Source: Terriglobia bacterium (lineage in GTDB: Bacteria > Acidobacteriota > Terriglobia > UBA7540). Taken from it: a DNA stretch of 7,871 nucleotides. A program made the position numbers and the translations under genes. The notes beneath the pieces were generated by a model that worked only from the letters and a program-made list of their open reading frames with translations, did no database searches and was not told the origin of the DNA. Where the stretch lies: NCBI GenBank assembly GCA_022866195.1, contig JALHUF010000142.1:1-7871 (forward strand), given 5' to 3'. Every line of letters starts with the position of its first letter. The stretch's first letter is position 1. This document shows, piece by piece, positions 1-7,282 of this stretch.

Positions 1-135
1 ATCAAAGGGGGAGCGTTGATGGACCTGTGCCGGGAGGATCCGGGGCTCGGTTTTGAGGTGTACCACGAGCTGGCCGAGGTCATCAGTGCCCGCTTAATTG
101 CCACGCGCCTGCAACTGCTGGACGTACTCTCTTAG
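1..135 (+). CDS. Cyclic nucleotide-binding domain protein, C-terminal fragment (no HTH)
   Basis: Only the last 44 codons are present, open from base 1 and ending at TAG 133-135; the 5' part lies outside the window. The visible residues (ALMDLCREDPGLGFEVYHEL, then a helix ending ATRLQLLDVLS) look like the final helices of a Crp/Fnr-type cNMP-binding domain, where a stretch of the kind 'DP.LG..L...LA.V...RL..TR.QL' is usual. In a Crp/Fnr regulator the winged-helix DNA-binding domain would follow; here the stop codon comes about five residues later, so there is no HTH. It is therefore more likely a stand-alone sensor or regulatory subunit than a classical transcription factor (inference). It sits 20 nt upstream of hydB on the same strand, which suggests co-transcription. 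An internal ATG at 19 is in frame but is not the likely start. The identity is moderately sure because so little of the protein is visible. Confidence 0.6.
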   Translation: MKGGALMDLCREDPGLGFEVYHELAEVISARLIATRLQLLDVLS

Positions 136-155
136 GGTCGGGAGGAAGAGCCGCT

Positions 156-1280
156 ATGCCCCCCAATCTGCCGCGGGTTTCGGCCAGTGTTGCGCTGCCC
201 AAGCCCGCGCTCCAACAGGTTTTCGATAACCTGCGCGCGGCCGGTTTTACACTGGTCGGCCCCACCGTCCGCGACGGCACGATTGTGCTGGATGAAATCG
301 CGCGGCTCGACGACCTCCCGGTGGGCTGGACCGATGAGCAGGAGCCCGGCCGGTATCGCCTGAAGAAGACCCGCGAGGCGCAATATTTCAACTACGGCGT
401 CGGGCCGCATGCCTGGAAGCAGTTCCTCCACCCGTCCTGCCTCCGGCTCTTTTCTGTGGAGAAGAGTAATGGGAGCTGGGTCTTCCGGCCGCCCGAGGAA
501 CCGCCGCCGCGCTATGCCTTCGTCGGAGTTCGCGCCTGCGATGTCGCTGCCATCGGTATCCTGGACCGGGTGCTGCTGGGCGGGGAGTTCCGCGATCCTC
601 ATTATGCCCGTCGGCGGGAAAACGTCTTTGCGCTGGTGGTGAACTGTGCCCGGGTCAATCCGACGTGCTTTTGCACCTCGATGAAGACCGGACCGCGCGC
701 CACCACCGGCTTCGACTTGGCGCTGACGGAACTGCCGGAGATTTTCTTGGTGGCGGTTGGCTCGGACGCAGGTTCGGAGATGTTGCGCGACACTCCCTGG
801 GAAGCGGCCACGGCGTTTGATCTCGGGCGTGCGGCCCGGGCCATGCAGGACGTCGAGCGGCAGGTCGAGCGCCAACTCAAGACGGATGATCTGCCGAGAC
901 TGCTCTATGATAACTTGGAGCATCCCCACTGGGATGAGGTCGCCACGCGCTGCCTCTCTTGTGCCAACTGCACCCTGGTTTGCCCAACCTGCTTCTGCAC
1001 CACCGTCGTAGATACCAGTGATTTGCGGGGCACCAAAGGGGAGCGAATACGCTTGGCGGACTCCTGCTTCAACCGCGACTTCTCACACGTGTTCGGCGGT
1101 AACATCCGCCCCAACATCCGTTCCCGGTATCGGCAGTGGCTCAGCCACAAGCTGGCTTCCTGGATCGACCAGTTTGGGACCTCCGGCTGCGTGGGCTGCG
1201 GTCGCTGCATCACCTGGTGTCCGGTAGGGATTGAGATTACGGAAGAAGTCAACGCCCTTCGCGGCAAGGCAGCCAAATGA
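156..1280 (+). CDS. hydB: Group 3b [NiFe] hydrogenase beta subunit, 4Fe-4S electron-transfer protein
   Basis: A cytoplasmic protein of 374 aa that is expected to pass electrons between the hydrogenase small subunit and the flavin subunit. Two ferredoxin-type cysteine sets are visible near the C-terminus: C266-xx-C269-xx-C272-xxx-C276-P and C345-xx-C348-xx-C351-xxx-C355-P, separated by about 70 residues, enough for two [4Fe-4S] clusters. Further conserved-looking segments are GVRACDVAAIGILDRVLL (about 124-141) and a cysteine group C164...C171-F-C173 followed by TSMKTGP, which is typical of the HydB/AsrA-like family. C279 and C281 follow the first set. There is no signal peptide or membrane segment. 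The start ATG at 156 is preceded by GGAGG at 141-145. The stop overlaps the next gene as ATGA at 1277-1280. The relative anaerobic sulfite reductase subunit A (AsrA) is excluded by the hydrogenase large and small subunits downstream. The order hydB-hydG-hydD-hydA matches archaeal sulfhydrogenase operons. Confidence 0.9.
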   Translation: MPPNLPRVSASVALPKPALQQVFDNLRAAGFTLVGPTVRDGTIVLDEIARLDDLPVGWTDEQEPGRYRLKKTREAQYFNYGVGPHAWKQFLHPSCLRLFSVEKSNGSWVFRPPEEPPPRYAFVGVRACDVAAIGILDRVLLGGEFRDPHYARRRENVFALVVNCARVNPTCFCTSMKTGPRATTGFDLALTELPEIFLVAVGSDAGSEMLRDTPWEAATAFDLGRAARAMQDVERQVERQLKTDDLPRLLYDNLEHPHWDEVATRCLSCANCTLVCPTCFCTTVVDTSDLRGTKGERIRLADSCFNRDFSHVFGGNIRPNIRSRYRQWLSHKLASWIDQFGTSGCVGCGRCITWCPVGIEITEEVNALRGKAAK

Positions 1281-2143
1281 GCGTAGCGTCTCCAGCCATG
1301 GAAATACGGAATCCCGCGGATCCCATGTTGCCGCGGCCAGCCGTCATTCAGGCCATCAGGCCGGAGGCGGCCGGGATTGCCACTTACTCCCTGGCGTTCG
1401 TCGATCCGGCGGACCGCGATGCCTACCACTTCCGTCCCGGGCAGTTCAACATGCTCTACCTGCCGGGTGTGGGCGAAGTGGCCATCTCCCTGAGTTCCGA
1501 CCCGGCCGAATCGCAAGTGCTGGGCCACACGGTCCGCTATGCGGGGAACGTGACGCGGGCTATCGGCCGGCTCAAGGTGGGCGACATGTTGGGGGTTCGC
1601 GGCCCTTATGGAAGTCACTGGCCGCTGGAGGATGCCGTCGGCAAGAACCTGATCATTGTGGCGGGCGGCATCGGCTTGCCGCCGCTGCGGCCGGTCATCC
1701 TCTCGATCCTCAGCCAGCGCGACGCCTTTGGACGGGTGCTCCTCCTTTATGGAGCGCGGACCCCGGCGGACTTGCTCTACACGCGGGAGTTCGGCCGGTG
1801 GCGAGAGGCAGGGATCGAAGTCAACATCAGCGTCGACGTGGCCGATGAGAGCTGGCGGGGGAAGGTAGGGGTGGTTCCCCAGCTTTTCTATTTCGTGCGC
1901 ATGGAGCACCAGAATACGCTGGTGCTCACCTGCGGGCCGGAAATCATGATGCGGTTTGTGATCTACGAGGCCCTGGCCCGCCGCATCCCCAAGAATGCGA
2001 TCTACATCTCCATGGAACGCAATATGAAGTGCGCGGTGGGCTTCTGCGGTCACTGCCAGTACGGCCCCAACTTCATCTGCAAGCAGGGGCCCGTGTTCAA
2101 CTACGCGGCCATCGAGCCTTTCTTCGGCAAGGAGGATTTCTGA
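1277..2143 (+). CDS. hydG: Group 3b [NiFe] hydrogenase gamma subunit, FAD/NAD(P)H-binding with 2Fe-2S
   Basis: A 288 aa flavoprotein of the ferredoxin-NADP reductase/PyrK-like family, expected to exchange electrons with NAD(P)+/NAD(P)H. In order: a flavin-binding beta-barrel (about 20-120, with RPGQFNMLYLPG at 53-64 and EVAISLSS at 67-74), a nucleotide-binding fold with AGGIGLPPLRPV at 129-140, the CGPEIMM segment at 219-225, and a C-terminal [2Fe-2S] site C252-xxxx-C257-xx-C260-(7)-C268. The NADP-versus-NAD preference cannot be read safely from sequence. The start overlaps the hydB stop by 4 nt (ATGA), with only a weak AAGG at 1266-1269, so translational coupling is likely. M8 at 1298 is a less favoured alternative. 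This gene is not the radical-SAM HydG of [FeFe]-hydrogenase maturation; the shared symbol is a naming clash. AsrB of sulfite reductase is a relative but does not fit the neighbours. Confidence 0.9.
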   Translation: MSVASPAMEIRNPADPMLPRPAVIQAIRPEAAGIATYSLAFVDPADRDAYHFRPGQFNMLYLPGVGEVAISLSSDPAESQVLGHTVRYAGNVTRAIGRLKVGDMLGVRGPYGSHWPLEDAVGKNLIIVAGGIGLPPLRPVILSILSQRDAFGRVLLLYGARTPADLLYTREFGRWREAGIEVNISVDVADESWRGKVGVVPQLFYFVRMEHQNTLVLTCGPEIMMRFVIYEALARRIPKNAIYISMERNMKCAVGFCGHCQYGPNFICKQGPVFNYAAIEPFFGKEDF

Positions 2144-2144
2144 C

Positions 2145-2933
2145 ATGACCTCCGATGCGCGGCCCAAGCTGGCGGTCCACAAGTTCGCCTCCTGCGACGG
2201 CTGCCAGTTGGCGCTTCTAAGCCTGGAAGATGAGCTGCTCAGCCTGGTCGGCGAGGTTGAAGTTGCTTATTTCCTGGAGGCCAGCTCGACGACGATCGAG
2301 GGCCCTTACGATGTAGCGCTGGTGGAGGGTTCGATCACCACCGCGCACGATGCGGAGCGCATCCAGGCGGTACGCAAGGATGCCAAGTACCTGATCGCCA
2401 TCGGCGCCTGCGCCACCGCCGGCGGCATCCAGGCCCTGCGCAATTGGAAGGACCTGGATGATTTCATCCGCGCCGTTTACGCCACGCCGGCTTTCATCCA
2501 CAGCCTCGAGAAATCCACGCCCATTTCCAGCCACGTCGCCGTGGACTTTCAGCTCAACGGTTGCCCCATCAACAAGTATCAACTCCTGGAGGTCATCACG
2601 GCGTTGCTGCAAGGGCGCGTGCCGCATCTGGCCTCTCACGCGGTCTGCATGGAATGCAAGCGGCGGGGCACGGTCTGCATCACCGTGGCCCAGGGCATCC
2701 CTTGCCTCGGCCCGCTCACCCATGCGGGCTGCGGGGCCATCTGCCCCGCCTACAATCGCGGTTGCTACGGCTGCTTCGGGCCGATGGAGACCCCTAACCC
2801 GGACTCGCTCACCAGCCACCTGCGGAAGACGGGCGTGCCGGCGGACGAACTGGTCCGACTGCTGCGCGGTTTCACGGGATTTGCGGAGGCCTTCCGCTCC
2901 GCCAGCGAGAAATTGGAGAAGACAGCTCCATGA
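2145..2933 (+). CDS. hydD: Group 3b [NiFe] hydrogenase delta (small) subunit
   Basis: A 262 aa electron-transfer small subunit that should form the core dimer with HydA. It has exactly 12 cysteines at positions expected of cluster ligands. The proximal set is C17-xx-C20, C89 (in GACAT) and C140 (in NGCPI). The two further sets lie at C168-xx-C171, C178 and C187, and at C196, C200, C207-xx-C210 (GCGAIC...GCYGC). This supports three [4Fe-4S] clusters and no [3Fe-4S] replacement at the medial site. The N-terminus lacks the long twin-arginine signal of periplasmic uptake hydrogenases, so the enzyme should stay in the cytoplasm. The ATG at 2145 lies two bases after the hydG stop, with GGAGG at 2131-2135 inside the hydG coding end. 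The 3' end overlaps hydA by 4 nt (ATGA). Confidence 0.95.
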   Translation: MTSDARPKLAVHKFASCDGCQLALLSLEDELLSLVGEVEVAYFLEASSTTIEGPYDVALVEGSITTAHDAERIQAVRKDAKYLIAIGACATAGGIQALRNWKDLDDFIRAVYATPAFIHSLEKSTPISSHVAVDFQLNGCPINKYQLLEVITALLQGRVPHLASHAVCMECKRRGTVCITVAQGIPCLGPLTHAGCGAICPAYNRGCYGCFGPMETPNPDSLTSHLRKTGVPADELVRLLRGFTGFAEAFRSASEKLEKTAP

Positions 2934-4252
2934 CGCAAAGGAATCCAGACGCCGCTGGCTTGCCCCAGCGCACGGTGAAGGTGGATTATCTCTCTCGGGT
3001 GGAGGGTGAAGGCGGACTCTACGCCCGGGTGGAAAACGGCGAGGTGCGCGAGGTCAAGCTCGACATCTTCGAGCCGCCTCGCTTCTTTGAGGCTTTTCTG
3101 CGCGGCCGCCACTTTCAGGAAGTCCCGGACATCACGGCGCGCATCTGCGGCATCTGCCCCGTGGCGTACCAGATGAGTTCCGTGCATGCCCTGGAGGCGG
3201 CATTAGGCGTGTCTCCTGGCCCGGAGATCCGCCAGCTGCGGCGTTTGCTCTACTGCGCCGAGTGGATTGAAAGCCACGCGCTCCATATCTACCTTTTACA
3301 GGCGCCCGACTTCCTCGGTTACGACAGCGCCATCGCCATGGCCGCCGATCATCCCCACGAGGTGGAGCGGGCGCTGCGCCTGAAGAAGATCGGCAACGAC
3401 CTGTTGGCGCTGCTGGGCGGTCGCGCCACGCATCCGGTGTCGGTCTGCGTGGGCGGGTTCTACAAGGTTCCGCGGCGCAAGGAACTGGAGGCGCTGCGCG
3501 GCGACCTCGAGTGGGGATTGGAGGCGTCGCTGGAAACCGTGCGCTTCGTCTCCGGCCTCGCGTTCCCGGATTTCGCTCCCAATTACGAGTTCGTTTCCGT
3601 GTCCCATCCTGACGAGTACCCGATGAACGAGCGGAAGATCGTCTCCTCCGCGGGCGTGGACATCGAGCCGACGGAGTTCGAGAAGGTATTTCTGGAGGAG
3701 CACGTCGAGCATTCCACGGCGCTGCATTCAAAGCGTGCTGACACCGGCACGAGTTACTTTGTCGGTCCCCTGGCGCGCATCAATCTGAATTTTGAGAAGC
3801 TCTTTCCCCGGGCCAAAGAGGCGGCGCGTGCCACGGGCATCTGCTGGCCGTGCAAGAACCCGTTCCAGGGGATTGTGGTGCGGGCGGTGGAGATGGTGCA
3901 CGCCTACGAGGAAGCGCTGGCCATCATCGCCTCTTACCGGGAGCCAGCGCGCAGCCGCGCGGAATTCAAGGTGCACGCGGGGGAAGGTTGCGCCGCCACG
4001 GAAGCGCCGCGCGGCGTGCTTTACCATCGCTATCGCATCAACGACCAGGGGCTGGTGGAGTTTGCCAAGATCGTTCCGCCCACGGCGCAGAACTATCGCC
4101 GGATGGAGGACGATCTGCGGCTGTTCCTGCCGGGGATTCTGGAGCGGGCGGAGCCCGAGATCGCCCGTGCCTGCGAGAACCTGATCCGCAACTACGATCC
4201 CTGCATCTCCTGCTCCACCCATTTCTTGAAATTGAAGCTGGACAGTGACTGA
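2930..4252 (+). CDS. hydA: Group 3b [NiFe] hydrogenase alpha (large, catalytic) subunit
   Basis: A 440 aa catalytic subunit carrying the NiFe(CN)2CO site for reversible H2 oxidation. The two nickel-binding motifs are intact: L1 with R71-I-C73-G-I-C76-P near the N-terminus, and L2 with D423-P-C425-I-S-C428-S-T-H431 at the C-terminus. All four metal ligands are ordinary cysteines, with no selenocysteine codon. Other family segments are SRVEGEGG (22-29), GRATHPVS (164-171), TEAPRG (357-362) and IVPPTAQN (381-388). Nine residues (FLKLKLDSD) follow H431, a short tail of the kind removed by a specific endopeptidase during nickel insertion; Pyrococcus soluble hydrogenase is known to lose an even shorter tail. 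The start ATG at 2930 overlaps the hydD stop and has GGAGA at 2915-2919. The protease gene begins inside the last codons. Group 3d or F420-type (3a) would be the alternatives; the hydB/hydG partners favour 3b. Confidence 0.96.
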   Translation: MTQRNPDAAGLPQRTVKVDYLSRVEGEGGLYARVENGEVREVKLDIFEPPRFFEAFLRGRHFQEVPDITARICGICPVAYQMSSVHALEAALGVSPGPEIRQLRRLLYCAEWIESHALHIYLLQAPDFLGYDSAIAMAADHPHEVERALRLKKIGNDLLALLGGRATHPVSVCVGGFYKVPRRKELEALRGDLEWGLEASLETVRFVSGLAFPDFAPNYEFVSVSHPDEYPMNERKIVSSAGVDIEPTEFEKVFLEEHVEHSTALHSKRADTGTSYFVGPLARINLNFEKLFPRAKEAARATGICWPCKNPFQGIVVRAVEMVHAYEEALAIIASYREPARSRAEFKVHAGEGCAATEAPRGVLYHRYRINDQGLVEFAKIVPPTAQNYRRMEDDLRLFLPGILERAEPEIARACENLIRNYDPCISCSTHFLKLKLDSD

Positions 4253-4829
4253 ACCCGCCAGCCACTGCGACGGTCGAAGCGGCGCCGGCCAGGCCGGCAT
4301 GCGGGTGCGAGTCGTGGGCTGCGGGAACCCCTTGGCCGGCGACGACAGCGTAGGACTGGAAATCGTCCGCCGCCTGCGCGCGAAAGGTGAGACCGAGTGT
4401 GATTTGGTCGTCCTGCCGCAGCCGGGGGTGGAACTGCTCGACGCGCTGCAGGGTGCCGAGGTGGTTCTCTTCATTGACGCCGTGTTGAGTGGCGCCCCGC
4501 CAGGGACCTTGCATTTGACACCCCTGCCATCACCGGCGTTACAGCCGCGCACGCTCGGCGCGCTTTCCGGTCACGCTTGGGGTTTGCCAGAGATGCTGGG
4601 CCTGACGGCTGCACTGGGACGCCGAGCGCCGCGGCTCGTGCTTTTGGGGATTGAGCTGGCGACGGTGGAGCCGGGCACACCACGGTCGGAGGCGGTGGAA
4701 GGAGCCGTGCAAACTGTGGTGGAGAAGTTTTCTCAACTACGCGCTATGCTTACTGAGGTGAACGCGGGCCGCTGGCCGAGTGGCCGCTTGTTCCTACCCG
4801 GCGACGCGTCGTTTCCCGGAGGTCAGTGA
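4245..4829 (+). CDS. Hydrogenase maturation protease (HybD/HycI family C-terminal endopeptidase)
   Basis: This enzyme is expected to clip the C-terminal tail of HydA after the NiFe site is filled. The family signature is clear: [19 protein letters not shown] (about 23-41), then LFIDAV with D78 and [11 protein letters not shown] with H110. By alignment from memory to E. coli HybD, D34, D78 and H110 occupy the positions of the three metal-contacting residues (E16, D62, H93). The start is uncertain. GTG 4245 gives 194 aa and overlaps hydA by 8 nt, but residues 2-18 look unrelated to the family core. ATG 4299 (residue 19) gives 176 aa and starts directly at the conserved strand. Neither has a strong Shine-Dalgarno, so I report the coupled start. 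About 25 residues at the C-terminus also extend past the usual core. The stop overlaps hypC (TGATG). Confidence 0.88.
   Translation: MTEPASHCDGRSGAGQAGMRVRVVGCGNPLAGDDSVGLEIVRRLRAKGETECDLVVLPQPGVELLDALQGAEVVLFIDAVLSGAPPGTLHLTPLPSPALQPRTLGALSGHAWGLPEMLGLTAALGRRAPRLVLLGIELATVEPGTPRSEAVEGAVQTVVEKFSQLRAMLTEVNAGRWPSGRLFLPGDASFPGGQ
4818..4822 (+). promoter_or_regulatory. Shine-Dalgarno of hypC, deciding its start
   Basis: GGAGG lies six bases before the ATG at 4829 and inside the end of the protease gene. It supports the ATG at 4829 over the in-frame GTG one codon upstream (4826), which would give a protein beginning Met-Met-Cys. Confidence 0.75.
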
Positions 4830-5080
4830 TGTGTTTGGCGGTACCCGGCAAGGTCTTGGAAGTGGAAGAACGTGATGGTTCCCGGGTGGCGCGGGTCGAG
4901 TTCGGCGGCATCACGCGACTTGTTCAGCTCGATCTCGTTCCCGAAGCGCGGGTGGGCGACTACGTCATAACCCACGTGGGCTTTGCCATCAGCCGGCTGG
5001 ATGCCGAGGAGGCCGACCGCACGCTCCGGATCCTCAAGGCCATGGGCCTGCTGGAAAGTGAGGAGCGTGGCGCGCCGTAG
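4829..5080 (+). CDS. hypC: Hydrogenase assembly chaperone HypC
   Basis: A small 83 aa chaperone that works with HypD to build and carry the Fe(CN)2CO unit to the large subunit. It begins MCLAVPGKV, the standard HypC N-terminus; Cys2, exposed after Met removal, is the functional residue. For that reason I place the start at ATG 4829 rather than the longer open frame from GTG 4826, which would bury the cysteine behind two methionines. The middle contains the usual [30 protein letters not shown] (about residues 25-54 of this protein). The C-terminal helix ([15 protein letters not shown]) and total length are typical for the family. The start overlaps the protease stop by one base (TGATG), so coupling is likely. 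The stop TAG at 5078-5080 abuts a hairpin sequence that separates it from hypD. Confidence 0.95.
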   Translation: MCLAVPGKVLEVEERDGSRVARVEFGGITRLVQLDLVPEARVGDYVITHVGFAISRLDAEEADRTLRILKAMGLLESEERGAP

Positions 5081-5081
5081 C

Positions 5082-5099
5082 GCCGGGCTTCAGCCCGGC
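5082..5099 (+). repeat. Perfect inverted repeat / hairpin between hypC and hypD
   Basis: GCCGGGCTTCAGCCCGGC starts one base after the hypC stop. The arms GCCGGGC and GCCCGGC are perfect complements around a TTCA loop; the T and A could pair too. As RNA it would form a very stable 7-bp GC stem with a tetraloop. No T-run follows, so it is not a canonical intrinsic terminator, and hypD starts 13 nt later. It may be a REP-like dispersed element, an mRNA-stability hairpin or a partial attenuator. I associate this motif with repeats common in Acidobacteriota intergenic DNA, from memory only. Confidence 0.75.
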
Positions 5100-5112
5100 A
5101 GATGCCGCTGAT

Positions 5113-6210
5113 ATGAAGTACATCGACGAGTACCGTGACGAACGCATTGCCCGTGCCTTGGTGGCGGATCTCGCGCGCCGCGTCACGCGCCCCTGGCTAC
5201 TGATGGAGATCTGTGGCGGCCAGACGCATACCCTGATGCGGTACGGTATCGATGAGTTGATTCCGCCGCAGATCACGCTGGTGCATGGGCCAGGCTGCCC
5301 GGTCTGCGTGACGCCGCTGGAAGCCATCGACAAGGCCATCCAGATCGCCTCCCGGCCAGAAGTCATTTTCGTTTCCTACGGCGACATGCTGCGGGTGCCG
5401 GGCTCCCGCTCTGACCTGGTGCAGGCGCGGGCGGCAGGCGGGGATGTGCGGGTTGTCTATTCTCCTCTGGAGGCGCTGAAAATCGCCCGCGCGCATCCGG
5501 AACGCCAGGTCGTTTTCTTTGGCATCGGGTTTGAGACCACCGCGCCCGCGAACGCCATGGCTGTGCTGCACGCGCAACGGCAAGGCTTGCGCAACTTCTC
5601 CATGCTCGTCTCGCACGTGCTTGTGCCTCCGGCCATCCGCCTGTTGCTCAGCTCGCCTCAGAACCGCGTCCAAGGCTTCATCGCCCCGGGACACGTCTGC
5701 ACCGTGATGGGTTACAGAGAATATGAAGCGCTGAGCCGCGAGTTTCATGTTCCTATCGTGGTGGGCGGCTTTGAACCCGTCGATCTGCTGGAAGCCATCT
5801 CCCTGCTGGTGGCACAACTCGAGGAAGGTCGAGCCGAAACAGAAAATCAGTACGCGCGCTCCGTGACCCGCGAAGGCAATCTCCAGGCGCAGGCAATCAT
5901 GGAGCGTGTGTTCGAGGTCTGCGACCGAAAGTGGCGTGGGATCGGGCTGATTCCACGGAGCGGGCTGCGGTTGCGGCCGGAGTTTGCTGCCCACGACGCC
6001 GAGAAGGTATTCCAGTTGGAGGAGTTGACTGCGGAGGAGCCCGCCGAGTGCCTCAGTGCCCAGGTGCTTCAGGGTCTGAAGAAACCGACGGACTGCCCGG
6101 CCTTCGGGCGGCGTTGCACACCCGCGATGCCGCTCGGCGCGCCGATGGTGTCAGCCGAAGGGGCCTGCGCCGCCTACTACTTGTACCGGCGGCAGGCCGT
6201 TGCGCCTTAA
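5113..6210 (+). CDS. hypD: Hydrogenase maturation scaffold HypD
   Basis: A 365 aa iron-sulfur scaffold that, with HypC, holds the iron while cyanide and CO are attached. The conserved motifs are all present: C34-GGQTH-39 with the active-site cysteine, GPGC62-PVC65 with the redox pair, and [10 protein letters not shown] at 139-148. The C-terminal [4Fe-4S] ligands are C313, C328, C335 and C352, with spacing X14, X6, X16 as known for HypD. Two non-ligand cysteines common in homologues look replaced: CxCG reads C313-L-S, and GACMVS reads GAPMVS. The length is normal. The start ATG at 5113 begins MKYIDEYRD, as expected, and no longer open frame is plausible. There is no recognisable Shine-Dalgarno, and the upstream hairpin lies 13 nt away, so translation initiation may be weaker than for its neighbours or may depend on coupling from hypC. 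Confidence 0.96.
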   Translation: MKYIDEYRDERIARALVADLARRVTRPWLLMEICGGQTHTLMRYGIDELIPPQITLVHGPGCPVCVTPLEAIDKAIQIASRPEVIFVSYGDMLRVPGSRSDLVQARAAGGDVRVVYSPLEALKIARAHPERQVVFFGIGFETTAPANAMAVLHAQRQGLRNFSMLVSHVLVPPAIRLLLSSPQNRVQGFIAPGHVCTVMGYREYEALSREFHVPIVVGGFEPVDLLEAISLLVAQLEEGRAETENQYARSVTREGNLQAQAIMERVFEVCDRKWRGIGLIPRSGLRLRPEFAAHDAEKVFQLEELTAEEPAECLSAQVLQGLKKPTDCPAFGRRCTPAMPLGAPMVSAEGACAAYYLYRRQAVAP

Positions 6211-6216
6211 GGGAGA
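6211..6216 (+). promoter_or_regulatory. Shine-Dalgarno of hypE (supports a GTG start)
   Basis: GGGAGA begins directly after the hypD stop (TAA 6208-6210) and lies six bases before GTG 6223. No usable ATG lies in frame near the N-terminus of hypE, so this site supports the GTG as the true start. Confidence 0.7.
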
Positions 6217-6222
6217 ACGGCA

Positions 6223-7281
6223 GTGGAAGACGAGCCCAAGTCGGATTTCAGTTGCCCGGTGCCCTTGCCCGCTCGGGACAAAGTGTTGCTGGGCCACGGC
6301 AGCGGCGGCAAGTTAAGCGCGGAGCTGCTCCGAGAGATTTTCCTGCCCGCCTTTCAAAACCCTATCCTGGCGCGGCTCGACGACCAAGCCATCGTCAGCG
6401 TGGACGGATTGCGTCTGGCCTTCACCACGGATTCCTTTGTCGTCAGCCCCCTGTTCTTCCCCGGCGGCGATATCGGGTCGTTGGCAGTGCATGGCACGGT
6501 GAACGATCTGGCCATGGGCGGGGCACAGCCACTGTTCCTGAGTGCGGCCTTCATCATCGAGGAAGGGCTGCCGATGGAAACCTTGCGGCGCGTGGTGGCC
6601 TCACTCAGGGAGGCTGCGGCGTCTGTCGGAGTGGAGGTGGTCACGGGCGACACCAAAGTTGTCGAGAAGGGAAGCGGCGACCAGCTCTTCATCAACACCT
6701 CGGGGCTGGGGCGCGTGCCGGAAGGGGTGAACTTTTCGGCTGACCAGGCGCGGCCCGGCGACCGCGTCCTGCTCAGTGGTTCGATTGGCGACCACGGCAT
6801 CGCCATACTGGCCGAGCGCGAGGGGCTGGAGTTCGAAAGCCCCGTGGTGAGCGACTCGGCGCCGTTGCACACGCTGGTGGCGGCCATGCTCGAGGTGACG
6901 CGGGACTCGATTCGCTGCCTGCGGGACCCCACGCGCGGCGGGCTTTCCAGCGCGCTGAACGAGATCGCGGGCCGGTCACAAGTCGGCATCGTGATTGACG
7001 AGCAGGCGATTCCGGTGCGGGAAGAGGTGAAAGGCGCGTGTGAGTTGCTGGGGCTTGACCCGCTCTACGTGGCGAACGAAGGGAAGCTGATTGCCATCGT
7101 GGCGCCGGAGGTGGCAGAAGCGGTCCTGGCGGCGATGCGGGCTCATCCCCTGGGGCGAGAGGCGCAGATCATCGGCACGGTCCACGCATCCAATCCGGGC
7201 GTCCTCGCCATGCGGACGGTGCTCGGGACCACGCGCCTCGTGGACATGCTCGCGGGCGACCAGTTGCCAAGAATCTGCTAA
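6223..7281 (+). CDS. hypE: Carbamoyl dehydratase HypE (cyanide ligand synthesis)
   Basis: A 352 aa ATP-dependent enzyme of the PurM/AIR-synthase-like family. HypF carbamoylates the thiol of its C-terminal cysteine and HypE dehydrates this to a thiocyanate, the source of the CN ligands. Visible motifs are GHGSGGKLS (24-32), TTDSFVVSPLFFPGGDIG (68-85), HGTVNDLAMGGAQP (90-103) and the essential C-terminal PRIC with C352 as the last residue, so the protein is complete and predicted active. Length is typical. It starts with GTG 6223 behind a good GGGAGA site, 12 nt after hypD. A 91-nt gap with repeat DNA follows. The partner gene hypF is not in the window, though the intact terminal cysteine implies that HypF is encoded elsewhere. 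Confidence 0.96.
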   Translation: MEDEPKSDFSCPVPLPARDKVLLGHGSGGKLSAELLREIFLPAFQNPILARLDDQAIVSVDGLRLAFTTDSFVVSPLFFPGGDIGSLAVHGTVNDLAMGGAQPLFLSAAFIIEEGLPMETLRRVVASLREAAASVGVEVVTGDTKVVEKGSGDQLFINTSGLGRVPEGVNFSADQARPGDRVLLSGSIGDHGIAILAEREGLEFESPVVSDSAPLHTLVAAMLEVTRDSIRCLRDPTRGGLSSALNEIAGRSQVGIVIDEQAIPVREEVKGACELLGLDPLYVANEGKLIAIVAPEVAEAVLAAMRAHPLGREAQIIGTVHASNPGVLAMRTVLGTTRLVDMLAGDQLPRIC

Positions 7282-7282
7282 A

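Noticed and set aside
136..155. Promoter for hydB between the cNMP gene and hydB
   Set aside because: The gap is only 20 nt and is occupied by the Shine-Dalgarno. Any promoter for the operon should be upstream of the cNMP-domain gene, outside the window.
132..929. 265-codon open frame on the minus strand opposite hydB
   Set aside because: It lies entirely antisense to a well-supported gene and shows low-information composition and no motif.
156..2143. Anaerobic sulfite reductase subunits AsrA/AsrB
   Set aside because: These are related families, but the immediate linkage to NiFe small and large subunits and hyp genes identifies hydrogenase beta and gamma subunits. Any side activity on sulfur cannot be judged from sequence.
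905..2182. 425-codon open frame on the minus strand across hydB and hydG
   Set aside because: It is a GC-rich shadow: it covers parts of two motif-verified + strand genes and its translation is rich in R, H, A and P with no recognisable family pattern.
3728..4552. 274-codon minus-strand open frame across hydA and the protease gene
   Set aside because: The + strand frames carry the DPCxxCxxH and GCGNP motifs; the antisense translation has no family features.
4826..4828. GTG as the hypC start
   Set aside because: It would add a second methionine before Cys2. HypC function needs the cysteine exposed at the N-terminus, and the GGAGG spacing fits ATG 4829 better.
5082..5112. Intrinsic terminator after hypC
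   Set aside because: The stem is strong but no T-run follows and hypD continues the same pathway 13 nt downstream, so I list it as a hairpin repeat instead.
5931..6743. 270-codon + strand open frame spanning the end of hypD and start of hypE
   Set aside because: It is out of frame with both genes and consists of Arg/Gly/Ala-rich sequence typical of a shifted GC-rich frame. HypD C352 and the HypE N-terminal motifs are intact in the true frames, so there is no frameshift fusion.
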